Positions 24,385 to 34,997 of a DNA stretch of 53,481 nt are shown in pieces; position 1 is the first letter of the stretch; every line of letters begins with the position of its first letter. The translations under genes were made by a program, and so were the position numbers. This DNA comes from an uncultured Fibrobacter sp. (lineage in GTDB: Bacteria > Fibrobacterota > Fibrobacteria > Fibrobacterales > Fibrobacteraceae). The DNA is taken from the NCBI GenBank assembly GCA_947165045.1, contig CAMUYW010000017.1, forward strand, positions 1-53,481, read 5' to 3'. The notes below the pieces were generated by a model. That model made no database searches and was not told the origin of the DNA. It saw only the letters and a program-made list of their open reading frames with translations.

Positions 24385-26994
24385 ATGAATAAACATAAAT
24401 TCGGCCTTCGAGAACTTGTCATTCTCGCAGTCATTATTATTTCAGCCATTTCTGTATGGCCTTCTATCCAGGTTCACACCAAGAAGGGTGAAGAACAAAA
24501 GACGTTCCTCAAGGAAAATCCGAAGATGGGTGCAAAGTCCATCAACTTCGGTTTGGATCTTGCTGGTGGTACGAGCATTACTCTCCAGATTGATCAGTCC
24601 GGCCTCAAGGAAGGCGAAGATATCAAGGACATTCAGGCTCAGTCTCTCGAAATCATCCGTAACCGTGTTGACCAATACGGTCTTTCTGAACCGCAGATTT
24701 CTCCGACCGGCGACGACCGTATTGTCGTTGAACTGGCTGGTGTGGATGACTCTACGGCAAAGTCTCTCGTGGGTTCTACCGCAAAGCTTGAATTCAAGAT
24801 TCTTGCTGAATCTGAAAAGTTTACGCAGGTTGTTGGCCTTATCGACCAGTACTTGACTCGTCAGACGACCGACATCATTGCAGATTCCGCTGCAACGGAT
24901 TCTGCAAAGGTTGATTCTTCCAAGAAGGATCAGGCTCTGTCCGATGAAGAACTTCTCGCTGGTGGCGTTGCCAAGGCTGAAGAAAAGAAGGACTCCGCTG
25001 CTGCAGAAGCCGCTCCGGCAGACGTGGTTGGACAGTCCCTTTCCTCTTTCTTCCTCTCTTTCGGCAATGGCGGTTTCATTGCTGAAGAAAGCATCGAAAA
25101 GGTGAAAAAGCTCCTCGCTACGGAAGGTGTCCAGAAGCTCATTCCGCGCGATGTTGCATTCGCTTTCGGTAGCGGTCTCGAAAAGCTCCGCCGCGATTCC
25201 AACATCAAGGCCAAGCGTCTTTACCTCCTCAAGCGCCGTGCAGAAATGGGCGGTGACGATATCACGGATGCTCGCCCGTACCGCGTAAGCGATGGTATGA
25301 GCGCTGGTGAAGTTGCTGTAAACCTCAAGTTCGGTGGCATTGGTCCTAAGAAGTTCTCTGCAGTGACTGCCGCTAACGTTGGCAAGCAGATGGCTATCGT
25401 GCTCGACAATCAGGTTATCAGTGCTCCGGTCATTCGTGACCGTATCCCGAACGGTGAAGCTCAGATTACGGGCCTCGAAGACATGGCCGAAGCAAACCGC
25501 CTCGCAGTCGTTCTCAAGGCTGGTGCTCTTAAGGCTCCGATGCAGATCATCGAAAGCCGCTCTGTGGGTGCAACCCTCGGTGAAGAAAACATTGTTCAGG
25601 GCTTCGGTTCCGGTGCTATCGGCCTCTTGCTCTGCTTGGTGTTCATGGTTGCTTACTACCGCCTCGGTGGCTTTATCGCAAGTATCGGCGTGATGATCAA
25701 CGCTCTCGTGACTGCCGCTGTGATGTCCGTGTTTAATGCAACGCTTACGTTGCCGGGTATTGCTGGCTTCATCCTCGTTGTCGGTATGTCTCTTGACGCA
25801 AACGTGATTATCTTCGAACGTATCCGTGAAGAACTCAAGAACGGTCTCACTGCTCGTGCTGCTGTGGCTAAGGGCTATGAACGTGCATTCAGCGCCATCT
25901 TGGACTCCAACTTGACGACTGTTTTGACGGGTCTTATTTTGTACAAAATCGGTACGGGTTCCGTCAAGGGTTTCGGTCTTACTCTTACGATCGGTATCCT
26001 CACTTCTCTCTTCTGCGCTATTACGATTTCCCGTGCAGTGTTCGACTGGAGACTCGCTAAGCGCGACAGAACAACGCTCTCTATCGGTTCTGGCTTCAAG
26101 TCTTTGAACAATGCTAATCTCCAGATCATGAAGAACCGTGGCAAGTTCAAGGTTCTCTCATGGATCCTTATTATTGCAAGTATCGCATGCATCGCTGTGA
26201 AGGGCTTTGACTTTAGCATTGACTTCACGGGTGGTCAGGTCTATACGATCCAGTATCAGGATGACGCTAAGCATGAAACCGACTTGAACAAGGCTTTGAG
26301 CAAGGCTGGCATCCAGGGTGCTCGCGTTCGTTCTCTCGGTGGTACTTCTGCTAACTCTTACCAGATCAGCCTCCACGCTGATGACGCTAACTTCGAACTT
26401 ACGATGGCTAAGGCTTTCGAAGCCGCTAACCAGAAGTGCGAAATCGTTGCTAAGGACACTGTGGGTCCGACCATCGGTAAGGAACTCCGCTTCAATGCTA
26501 TCTTGTCCGTGATTCTTGCATGGCTCGGTATCGCTCTCTACGTGTGGTTCCGATTCGGTAAGCTCGGCCTTGGTTTCGGTGTTGCTGCTGTGCTCGGCCT
26601 TATTCATGATACCATCATCACGCTTGGCTTTATCTCGGCATTCAGCCTTTCTTTCGACGGTGCCTTGATTGCTTCGCTCCTCACGATGATTGGTTACTCT
26701 GTCAACGATACCATCGTGAACTTCGACCGTATCCGTGAAAATACCGCTCTCTTCGGTTCTGCTAAGTACGAACAGACCGTCAATAGCTCTCTGAACCAGT
26801 GCTTCAGCCGTACGGTGATTACCTCCCTCACGACGCTCTTTGTTTGCGTGGTGCTCGCTGTTAAGGGTGGTTCTTCTATCCGCGACTTCGGTCTCGTTCA
26901 GTGCTTCGGTATCCTCATCGGTACCTACTCTTCTGTGTGCGTTTGCTCTCCGATCGTTCTCTGGTGGAGCAAAAAGTTCAAGAAGGGTGTGTAA
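24385..26994 (+). CDS. secDF: Fused protein translocase subunit SecDF
   Basis: Inner-membrane RND-type proton-driven accessory of SecYEG that helps pull exported proteins across the membrane. The SecD half (about residues 1-560) has one N-terminal membrane helix, the periplasmic P1 domain beginning INFGLDLAGGTSITLQI, and five clustered helices after GATLGEENI, including GMSLDANVIIFERIREE. The SecF half (about 580-869) contains FSIDFTGGQVYTIQ and GYSVNDTIVNFDRIRE. A fusion in one chain is common in Bacteroidota relatives and Bacillus. A charged Ala/Asp/Lys/Ser-rich insert (about residues 165-212) interrupts P1. An AAGGGA ribosome-binding site precedes the ATG. Codon choice is typical of strongly expressed genes. 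It appears monocistronic. Confidence 0.96.
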   Translation: MNKHKFGLRELVILAVIIISAISVWPSIQVHTKKGEEQKTFLKENPKMGAKSINFGLDLAGGTSITLQIDQSGLKEGEDIKDIQAQSLEIIRNRVDQYGLSEPQISPTGDDRIVVELAGVDDSTAKSLVGSTAKLEFKILAESEKFTQVVGLIDQYLTRQTTDIIADSAATDSAKVDSSKKDQALSDEELLAGGVAKAEEKKDSAAAEAAPADVVGQSLSSFFLSFGNGGFIAEESIEKVKKLLATEGVQKLIPRDVAFAFGSGLEKLRRDSNIKAKRLYLLKRRAEMGGDDITDARPYRVSDGMSAGEVAVNLKFGGIGPKKFSAVTAANVGKQMAIVLDNQVISAPVIRDRIPNGEAQITGLEDMAEANRLAVVLKAGALKAPMQIIESRSVGATLGEENIVQGFGSGAIGLLLCLVFMVAYYRLGGFIASIGVMINALVTAAVMSVFNATLTLPGIAGFILVVGMSLDANVIIFERIREELKNGLTARAAVAKGYERAFSAILDSNLTTVLTGLILYKIGTGSVKGFGLTLTIGILTSLFCAITISRAVFDWRLAKRDRTTLSIGSGFKSLNNANLQIMKNRGKFKVLSWILIIASIACIAVKGFDFSIDFTGGQVYTIQYQDDAKHETDLNKALSKAGIQGARVRSLGGTSANSYQISLHADDANFELTMAKAFEAANQKCEIVAKDTVGPTIGKELRFNAILSVILAWLGIALYVWFRFGKLGLGFGVAAVLGLIHDTIITLGFISAFSLSFDGALIASLLTMIGYSVNDTIVNFDRIRENTALFGSAKYEQTVNSSLNQCFSRTVITSLTTLFVCVVLAVKGGSSIRDFGLVQCFGILIGTYSSVCVCSPIVLWWSKKFKKGV

Positions 26995-27016
26995 TCCTTA
27001 AACGCTAAGAAATTTC

Positions 27017-27046
27017 AAAAACGCTCGGCTTTGCCGGGCGTTTTTT
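27017..27046 (+). terminator. Intrinsic terminator after secDF
   Basis: AACGCTCGGC pairs with GCCGGGCGTT around TTT, with one wobble pair, followed by a T-run. Confidence 0.9.
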
Positions 27047-27076
27047 AGTTCGGCGGTGACAAAATATTTAAATAAT

Positions 27077-27105
27077 TTGTCGCTCCACTCGCCTTTTACT
27101 ATATT
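27077..27105 (+). promoter_or_regulatory. Promoter of the CorA-type gene
   Basis: TTGTCG (27077-27082), a 17-base spacer and TATATT (27100-27105), 27 bases before the ATG. Confidence 0.65.
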
Positions 27106-27132
27106 TCCCTCCGTTCGATAAAGGGGGCGTTT

Positions 27133-28065
27133 ATGCTCAAGTATTACAAGATCGAATCCGGTCGTCTCTCTGTAGCTCCGAGCGAGGAAGCTGCTGATAT
27201 TGTTATGATGGGTTCATTGAGCCAGGAGCAGCGTAGCGTCCTTGTCAAAGAATATGAAATTACCGAACATACTATAGCCTCTGCATTCGACTCTGACGAA
27301 CTTTCCCGTATCGAATACGACGATGATTTTACGACCATCGTGTTTAAAAAGCCCAAGAATTATTCCGCCGAAGACAATTTCCAGTTCCGTGTTGAATCTT
27401 TTGGCATCTTCATTTTCAAGGACTGGGTCTTGCTCCTTACGGACAGCGATATTCCGGTGATGGACGAACGCAAGTTCTCGAAAATTGACAGCCTCAATAC
27501 TTTTGTGCTTCGCGTGTTGAGCTTTGCGATTGCCCACTTCAATGAACACTTGAAGATCATCAACCGCATCAATGATGACTTGGAACTTCGTCTCAATACG
27601 TCGATGGAAAACAAGTACCTATTGTCGATGTTCAGCTTGAACAAGGGCTTGATTTACTATGTGAGCGCATTGAACAGTAACGACACGCTCCTCCGTAAGC
27701 TACAGCTTGGTCGCAGCCTCAACTGGACCGAAGCCGAACGCGAACTGCTCGAAGATATCCAGATTGAAAACGGCCAGAGCTTGCAACAGGCAAACATCTA
27801 CGCCAACATTTTGACGTCCATGATGGATGCGCGCGCAAGCGTTATCAACAACAACGTGAACCAGTTGATGAAGAATCTCACCATCGTGACGATTTCTATA
27901 TCGCTCCCGACGTTCTTTGCCAGCTTGTTCGGTATGAACGTGAAGCTTCCGTTCGGCATGAACGGCGATGCTACGGTCGGTTCGCCGATAGCCTTCTGGA
28001 TCATCATCGCTATCTGCTTCCTTTCTGTGTTTGTTTTCCTTGCCGTCTGGATGCGCAAGAAGTAG
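27133..28065 (+). CDS. corA: CorA-family divalent cation (Mg2+/Co2+) transporter
   Basis: A 310-residue CorA-type channel, normally a homopentamer in the inner membrane. The long N-terminal cytoplasmic domain includes SFGIFIFKDWVLLLTD and the helical stalk (NRINDDLELRLNTSMENKYL). It is followed by two C-terminal membrane helices. The signature GMN sits at about residues 267-269 (FFASLFGMNVKLPFGMN), at the end of the first helix, and the protein ends WMRKK on the cytoplasmic side. A second GMN occurs eight residues later in the loop, which is unusual. Mg2+ is the likeliest substrate but this cannot be told from sequence. The gene has its own promoter and converges with the lipoprotein gene downstream. 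Confidence 0.9.
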   Translation: MLKYYKIESGRLSVAPSEEAADIVMMGSLSQEQRSVLVKEYEITEHTIASAFDSDELSRIEYDDDFTTIVFKKPKNYSAEDNFQFRVESFGIFIFKDWVLLLTDSDIPVMDERKFSKIDSLNTFVLRVLSFAIAHFNEHLKIINRINDDLELRLNTSMENKYLLSMFSLNKGLIYYVSALNSNDTLLRKLQLGRSLNWTEAERELLEDIQIENGQSLQQANIYANILTSMMDARASVINNNVNQLMKNLTIVTISISLPTFFASLFGMNVKLPFGMNGDATVGSPIAFWIIIAICFLSVFVFLAVWMRKK

Positions 28066-28073
28066 CCTAAAAT

Positions 28074-28099
28074 GTCATCCCGGCTTTGAGCCGGAATCT
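28074..28099. repeat. REP-like repeat after corA
   Basis: GTCATCCCGGCTTTGAGCCGG: a CCGGCT/AGCCGG stem with the GTCATCC end of the dispersed family. Confidence 0.65.
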
Positions 28100-28126
28100 A
28101 AGTGACTCAATGTTATTTTAGGAATA

Positions 28127-28155
28127 AAAAAACGCGACAACATGCCGCGTTTTTT
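28127..28155. terminator. Bidirectional terminator between corA and the convergent lipoprotein gene
   Basis: AAAAAACGCG (28127-28136) and CGCGTTTTTT (28146-28155) form a perfect 10-base stem with A- and T-runs that can serve both strands. Confidence 0.85.
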
Positions 28156-28197
28156 CGTTTAAAACCGATGTGCGTTATTACTCGCGTTTTGCTGATT

Positions 28198-28884
28198 TTA
28201 CTTAATAATCGGAGTTCTTGCGATGCTCCTCTTAGCAAATGCCAAGACGCATTTTTCCCAGTCAGAGCGGGTCATGGCATAGGTGAAGGAACTGCGGATT
28301 TCTTCGTGGCCGAAAGCGACACGTTCGCCAGACTGGTTGTAGATTGCGTAATCAGCATAAATCCAAAGTCCTTTCTGAACGATGGATTCGCCTGCGAATG
28401 CCATGCTGTTCTGCCCAGGATTGACATTTGCGCCATACGCAGCTCCTGAATTGTAGTAGGCTGCGTTTTGGGTTGCATCTTCTCTACGGGTAAAGATGAC
28501 GTTAGAAATGGCTAAATAGTAGCCGTTGCCTTGTTCCATAGATGTTGGCTTCGGAGTCTTGAATTCCGTGGAATCAACATGATCGGTTTCGATAACCATG
28601 GCATCGGATTCAACTTTCTGGACGTCCAAAGTCAAGGAATTCTTGGTGTAGGTTTCATAGTCCTTTTTGAGTTCCTGCTTGAACCATTCACCAAAGTTGT
28701 TGGCATATTCTTCGATGTCATCCTTGAGGTCATCTTGGTTTTCAACGAGAGGTTCCGTGAAAACAACCGTTAGCTTGGAGGGCTTGTCTGTCCAGGTGGG
28801 GGCTACTGAAAATGTGGGGGCTTTCTTGGCACAGCCTGTAAAAATCAACGCGATTGCTGCAAGTAAAAGAATTCTGAGTTTCAT
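28198..28884 (-). CDS. Lipoprotein of unknown function
   Basis: A 228-residue protein with a clear lipoprotein signal MKLRILLLAAIALIFTGC (Cys18). The mature part begins AKKAPTFSVAPTWTDKP and includes a long charged helix-like stretch (LVENQDDLKDDIEEYANNFGEWFKQELKKDYE). The C-terminal half looks beta-rich (GLWIYADYAIYNQSGERVAFGHEEI), reminiscent of small envelope lipoproteins that report on or assemble at the outer membrane, but I cannot assign a family. An AAGGAGC ribosome-binding site supports the ATG. It stands alone between two terminators of very similar sequence. Confidence 0.75.
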   Translation of the reverse strand: MKLRILLLAAIALIFTGCAKKAPTFSVAPTWTDKPSKLTVVFTEPLVENQDDLKDDIEEYANNFGEWFKQELKKDYETYTKNSLTLDVQKVESDAMVIETDHVDSTEFKTPKPTSMEQGNGYYLAISNVIFTRREDATQNAAYYNSGAAYGANVNPGQNSMAFAGESIVQKGLWIYADYAIYNQSGERVAFGHEEIRSSFTYAMTRSDWEKCVLAFAKRSIARTPIIK

Positions 28885-28934
28885 TCCGTTTGCTCCTTTT
28901 GGATGGTTTATTATTTTGCCTTAAATATAAACAA

Positions 28935-28957
28935 AAACGCGACGACTTGCCGCGTTT
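28935..28957 (-). terminator. Terminator of the gyrB-polyprenyl synthase operon
   Basis: AAACGCG (28935-28941) and CGCGTTT (28951-28957). Read on the minus strand it is followed by TTTTTG. Its stem and loop closely resemble the 28127-28155 hairpin. Confidence 0.75.
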
Positions 28958-28992
28958 CTATGTGTAAGTTACTAGTAACTGCGTCTTGCCGC

Positions 28993-29997
28993 TCAGTTCC
29001 CGCGCTCGCTCATGCTCGAGAACATGGCGACGATCTCTTCTGTAAAGTTACTTTTGGGAAACTTGTCTGCGATGGCAAGCGCTTGTTCCAAGTGCTCTTG
29101 GGCTTCGGCCTTGGCCTTTGCAAAGCTTTTTTTCGCCATCAGGCGGTCCTGAATTTTTTCGGGAATGCCTTCTTCAGAAGCCTTGGCAATAAAGCCTTCC
29201 ATTTCGCTACGTTCTTCGGCGGTGCAATCCTCGAAGTAATAAAGCAACGGAAGTGTGATAAGCCCATTAGAAAGATCGGTGAACTTGGCTTTGTCCATGT
29301 TCACGGAACCGTAACCGTAATCGAGCAAGTCATCGATAATCTGGAAAGCGATTCCAAAGTGCGTTCCCATCTTGGCGCAATCGTCCACCATTTCCTGGTC
29401 AAATCCAGCCATGATACCGCCAATGCGGGCTGCCGCATCAATGAGGGCTGCTGTCTTTCCATCGATGATTTCATTGTAGGCTTTGCGCGAAAGGGTCATG
29501 TCGCCGCAATGGTCGAGTTCCAGAATTTCGCCAATGATTAGCTTGTCGGCAGCATCTGAAATGATCAGCGGCACGTTACGGGCTTCTTCGTTGATGACAC
29601 AACGCATGGACTGCGATAGCACATAGTCGCCAATGAGCACGGCGACTTGCGTGCCCCATTCGCGGTGAGCTGTCTTTTGCCCGCGGCGAACGTCTGTGCC
29701 ATCGATGATATCATCGTGGACGAGGCTTGCAAGGTGCAACAGTTCTACTGCTGCGCAGGCGTGAGCTACGCGGTCTAAGTCTGGCGCCTGTGTGCCGCAG
29801 TTGGCGAGCAGGCAAAGGAGTGTTGAACGGATGCGCTTGCCCTTGCGGCTAAACAATGTCGCAAGGCGGTCGCTGATTCCAGCAGGAGCGTTCTTTGCCA
29901 CCTGCATAATAACATGTTCCGTCTGGTCCAACTCTTTTTTTACCAAGTCACGAGCTTGGGACAAAACGGCTTTAAAGTCGGCTTTCGTCGGACTCAT
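28993..29997 (-). CDS. Trans-polyprenyl diphosphate synthase (quinone side-chain type)
   Basis: Condenses isopentenyl diphosphate units into a long all-trans prenyl diphosphate, most likely the side chain of menaquinone. Both Asp-rich motifs are present: SLVHDDIIDGTDVRRG (first, from about residue 95) and FQIIDDLLDYGYG (second). GKRIRSTL is the usual substrate-binding GKxxR segment. At 334 residues it is of octaprenyl/heptaprenyl synthase (IspB/HepT) size rather than the shorter FPP/GGPP synthases; the small or large residues before the first motif that set chain length cannot be judged safely here. The ATG immediately follows the gyrB stop codon with no gap, so the two are probably translationally coupled. 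Confidence 0.88.
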   Translation of the reverse strand: MSPTKADFKAVLSQARDLVKKELDQTEHVIMQVAKNAPAGISDRLATLFSRKGKRIRSTLLCLLANCGTQAPDLDRVAHACAAVELLHLASLVHDDIIDGTDVRRGQKTAHREWGTQVAVLIGDYVLSQSMRCVINEEARNVPLIISDAADKLIIGEILELDHCGDMTLSRKAYNEIIDGKTAALIDAAARIGGIMAGFDQEMVDDCAKMGTHFGIAFQIIDDLLDYGYGSVNMDKAKFTDLSNGLITLPLLYYFEDCTAEERSEMEGFIAKASEEGIPEKIQDRLMAKKSFAKAKAEAQEHLEQALAIADKFPKSNFTEEIVAMFSSMSERGN

Positions 29998-31959
<1,962 letters not shown>

Positions 31960-32283
31960 TTAGTCGAATCGTATTCCTTGAATAAAAGGCTTCCCTAAAA
32001 GGGTATTACACTTACCAATAATAGCTTTTTTTTGGATGTTCAATTCAAACTTTAGCGCCGGATTTGCTACATGGAGCACCAATGTATTCTTGTCTATTTT
32101 CAGGGGGGTTACGTGCCCTGTTAGGAGGGGGCCAACCACCTCTGAAAAGTGCTCGGAAATCGTTTTAAAATGGATGTCTTCGGAGATGTGGTTCTTTGCA
32201 AGAACACGCTCCAAAAGGACTTGAATGTCCAGAACTTTGTTCCCCGTATAGCTCTTGTTGCTTGTGCGTTTTGTTAAAGACAT
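31960..32283 (-). CDS. DUF721 (DciA-like) protein, putative replicative helicase loader
   Basis: A 107-residue protein with the DUF721 pattern: a helical N-terminus (VLLERVLAKNHISEDIHFKTISEHFSEVVG), then the beta core with HVTPLKIDKNTLVLHVANPALKFEL. DciA proteins with this domain load the DnaB helicase in most bacteria that lack DnaC or DnaI. The family often sits next to gyrB in the dnaA-dnaN-recF-gyrB region; here the link to gyrB is kept (21-base gap) but dnaA, dnaN and recF are not nearby. No ribosome-binding site is visible, so coupling to mlaE, which ends 18 bases upstream, is possible. Confidence 0.78.
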   Translation of the reverse strand: MSLTKRTSNKSYTGNKVLDIQVLLERVLAKNHISEDIHFKTISEHFSEVVGPLLTGHVTPLKIDKNTLVLHVANPALKFELNIQKKAIIGKCNTLLGKPFIQGIRFD

Positions 32284-32301
32284 TTGTACAAACTTATCGC
32301 G

Positions 32302-33075
32302 TTAAACGAGCAACAGTTTAGAGAGCGTGAACCCGCCAATTAAGATGCTCGTCATGCCGGCAACGACCGTTGCCTTTGTGCTCTTGCCTACGCCTTCTGC
32401 ACCGCTATGGGTGAAGAACCCGAAGAAGCAAGCGTAACTCGAAATGAAAAATCCGTAAAGGGTTGCTTTAATCAGGCCTACGACCAAGTCCCAGTTGTGA
32501 TAGAACATGCGTACACCGTAAAAGAATACCGACCACGAAACTTCTTTGTAAAGGTGTGCCACTTCGTAGCCACCGACAATGCCGATAAAAATACTCAAGA
32601 TGGTTAGTACCGGGAGCATGATGACTGTTGCGATCAGTCTCGGTGCAAGCAGGTACTTATAAGGATTAAGACCTAATACTTTATATGCGTCGAGCTGCTC
32701 GGTAACTGCCATTGTACCTAGTTCCGAACACATCGAAGCGCCGATTCTCCCTGCAAGAACCATTGCTGTAAGGATGGGACATAGTTCCACCATCACCGAT
32801 TTTCCGACGGCCATGCCGACAAACATCATGGGAATCATGTCACCAAATTGATAGGCGAGCTGCCATGACATAATGGCGCCTGTGGCAAGCGAAGCGGCGA
32901 ACACCACGGGGATACTTGTGATTCCAACGTGGTGCATTTGTTCAACGGTCGTATGCAAATTGGTGAAGGCTCCGGGAATGTTTTTGAACAATTCCCAAAT
33001 GAACGCAATGTAACCCACAACCTTATTCAGGAAGCGTCGGACTGCGCGCCCAAGGCCTTCAGCCATTTTGTTCAT
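32302..33075 (-). CDS. mlaE: MlaE/YrbE-family ABC transporter permease (phospholipid/lipid transport)
   Basis: Inner-membrane permease of an MCE-type lipid transporter keeping outer-membrane lipid asymmetry. The family fold is clear: an amphipathic N-terminal region, then about five membrane helices, with the conserved ELCPILTAMVLAGRIGASMCSELGTM block and GTMAVTEQLDAYKVLGLNPYKYL, followed by APRLIATVIMLPVLT. ATG 33075 is chosen; an in-frame TTG at 33087 is also possible, and neither has a good ribosome-binding site. The partner genes mlaF (ATPase) and mlaD (MCE) are not beside it, unlike the usual operon; instead ctpA lies upstream and the DciA-like gene downstream. Confidence 0.9.
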   Translation of the reverse strand: MNKMAEGLGRAVRRFLNKVVGYIAFIWELFKNIPGAFTNLHTTVEQMHHVGITSIPVVFAASLATGAIMSWQLAYQFGDMIPMMFVGMAVGKSVMVELCPILTAMVLAGRIGASMCSELGTMAVTEQLDAYKVLGLNPYKYLLAPRLIATVIMLPVLTILSIFIGIVGGYEVAHLYKEVSWSVFFYGVRMFYHNWDLVVGLIKATLYGFFISSYACFFGFFTHSGAEGVGKSTKATVVAGMTSILIGGFTLSKLLLV

Positions 33076-33096
33076 TATAAAAATCAATTTGGACCG

Positions 33097-34875
33097 TTAC
33101 TTCTTTGCTTTTGCGGTGTTCTTTTTGGCTTTCGGAGGAGCGCTGATGGACTTCTTGAAAAGCTGCATGTCGCTCAGGTACTTGATGGCTTCGTTCAACT
33201 GCTTGTCGCGTTTGAGCGAGAATGCTGTGCTGACGGAGTCGTTTACGAATGCCGTGAGAAGTTCGCGCTTGATGCCATCCTTGATGTAGTCCTTGTTGGC
33301 TTCGAACTGGGCATCGCGGTTATCTTCAAGTGCCTTGCGCATTTCGCTGATTCTCTTGACGAGATTTGAATCCGAGATGGTCTTTGCGCTGTCGCCCATG
33401 TAGTTCTGTTCACGGATGATGCTCTTTTCAAGCTGGTCAACGCCGACGAGAGCGTTGCTCTTGACCTTCATGAAGTTCGTGTCTTTCTTGCAGAAATCCT
33501 TGAACTGCGTAAAGAGTGAATCCGGAACGGCCCATTCGGAGTTCATCTTGACGCCAGCTTTTTCGAGACTCGGACGAATCTTGACGGCAAACTTGAAGTA
33601 CATGGCCATGCGTTCCTGCACTTGGACTACCCATGGCATCGGATCGAGTTCCACATCGACGTCCGGCGTAATGCCACCGCCGCCAAACATCATGCGGCCA
33701 TTGTTTGTGTAGAACGTGTCGCGTTTTGCGGTATCGGCCTTCACAGAATCAGTCTTTGCGGTTTCTTCATCAGCGTCTTCATCTTCTTGGAGCTTGAGAC
33801 CCTTGATGCCGTTTTCGGGTTTGTTGATGCAACGGCCGAAGGGAAGGTAGTAGAATGCTGTCGTGAGCTTGAGCGCATTGCCTGCGTTATCAAGCGGGAA
33901 TATTGTCTGCACGGAACCTTTACCGAACGAGGTCTTACCGACGATGAGCGCGCGGTCCCAGTCCTGGAGTGCACCGGAGACAATTTCAGCAGCGCTCGCA
34001 GAACCTTGGTTCACAAGGACAACCATCGGAACATCCGACTTGAGCATCGGATGTCTGCGGGAAGAACTTTCGGTCTTCTGAGTGCGTCCGCGTGTGCTGA
34101 CGATAACGTTACCCGGCTTCAAGAAAAGTTCGCTAATTTCGATAGCCTGGTTCAAAAGTCCACCCGGATTGTAGCGCATGTCGAGGATGAGCTTCTTCAT
34201 GCCCTGCTTCTGGAGACCACGGATTGCGTTTTCGACATCGCTTGTTGTCTTGTCACTGAATGTGGCAAGCTTGATATAGCCGATATCCGGTGTTACCATG
34301 CCGTAATATGGAACGGCGTGCACAATGATTTCAGCTCTGGTGATGGTAAAGTCCATGAGGTCGGGAACGCCTTCGCGTTCAATAGCGACGGTCACGTCTG
34401 TACCGATCTTGCCGCGCAGTTTGTTCACGGCGTCGTCCAAGGACATGCCTTTTGTTTCTTTGCCATCGATTTTTCGGATGCGGTCGCCAGCGCGAATGCC
34501 GAGCTTGAATGCCGGCGTGCCGGAAAGCGGCGATATAACGGTAAGGATGTTGTCACGGAGACTAATGGTAATGCCCACGCCCCCGAACTTACCTTCCATG
34601 GAAACTCTGAGGCTTTCGTAGTCCTTAGGGGCAAATACGGTCGTGTGCGGATCGAGAATGTTTCTGATGCCATTGATGGCAGCGTCCGTAAGTTCTGTCG
34701 GATTTACGTTTTCAACGTATTTGCGGTTGACTTCGGAGAGAACCTTATTCAATCGCGAAACTTCATCATAAAAATCTCCAGGAGGAGTTTTCTTGTCGGT
34801 AGCGGCGTTCGCGATGCAAAGCGCGGACAGCGTGGCCATAAATACAGAGCGGAAACAAAAAGATTTAAACATCAT
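33097..34875 (-). CDS. ctpA: S41-family C-terminal processing protease (CtpA/Prc)
   Basis: Periplasmic PDZ protease that trims or degrades envelope proteins, in other bacteria including cell-wall hydrolases. A signal peptide (about residues 1-25, ending ALCIANA) is cleaved, with no lipobox. The PDZ domain includes GTPAFKLGIRAGDRIRKIDG. The catalytic domain has LILDMRYNPGGLL, the Ser in QGSASAAEIVSG, and the Lys in SFGKGSVQ at the expected 25-residue distance. A C-terminal region of about 240 helical, charged residues ends in a Lys/Ala-rich tail (PPKAKKNTAKAKK). It is a third S41 enzyme in the window, distinct from the two lipoprotein copies at 3.4-6.2 kb. It is probably first in the ctpA-mlaE-dciA-gyrB-prenyl synthase operon. 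Confidence 0.93.
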   Translation of the reverse strand: MMFKSFCFRSVFMATLSALCIANAATDKKTPPGDFYDEVSRLNKVLSEVNRKYVENVNPTELTDAAINGIRNILDPHTTVFAPKDYESLRVSMEGKFGGVGITISLRDNILTVISPLSGTPAFKLGIRAGDRIRKIDGKETKGMSLDDAVNKLRGKIGTDVTVAIEREGVPDLMDFTITRAEIIVHAVPYYGMVTPDIGYIKLATFSDKTTSDVENAIRGLQKQGMKKLILDMRYNPGGLLNQAIEISELFLKPGNVIVSTRGRTQKTESSSRRHPMLKSDVPMVVLVNQGSASAAEIVSGALQDWDRALIVGKTSFGKGSVQTIFPLDNAGNALKLTTAFYYLPFGRCINKPENGIKGLKLQEDEDADEETAKTDSVKADTAKRDTFYTNNGRMMFGGGGITPDVDVELDPMPWVVQVQERMAMYFKFAVKIRPSLEKAGVKMNSEWAVPDSLFTQFKDFCKKDTNFMKVKSNALVGVDQLEKSIIREQNYMGDSAKTISDSNLVKRISEMRKALEDNRDAQFEANKDYIKDGIKRELLTAFVNDSVSTAFSLKRDKQLNEAIKYLSDMQLFKKSISAPPKAKKNTAKAKK

Positions 34876-34920
34876 GTTCTAAAAATACAATTTCTAAGAA
34901 AAAAACACCACCTTATAAGG

Positions 34921-34950
34921 AAAAACCGGCTATGAATAGCCGGTTTTTTT
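34921..34950 (-). terminator. Terminator of the sigma factor gene
   Basis: AACCGGCTA and TAGCCGGTT form a perfect stem around TGAA, with A- and T-runs on both sides. It lies just downstream of the sigma gene. Confidence 0.85.
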
Positions 34951-34997
34951 ACGAAAGGAGAGAGTATGAAAGTTGTTAGGAGCAATAATCTTTTTAT

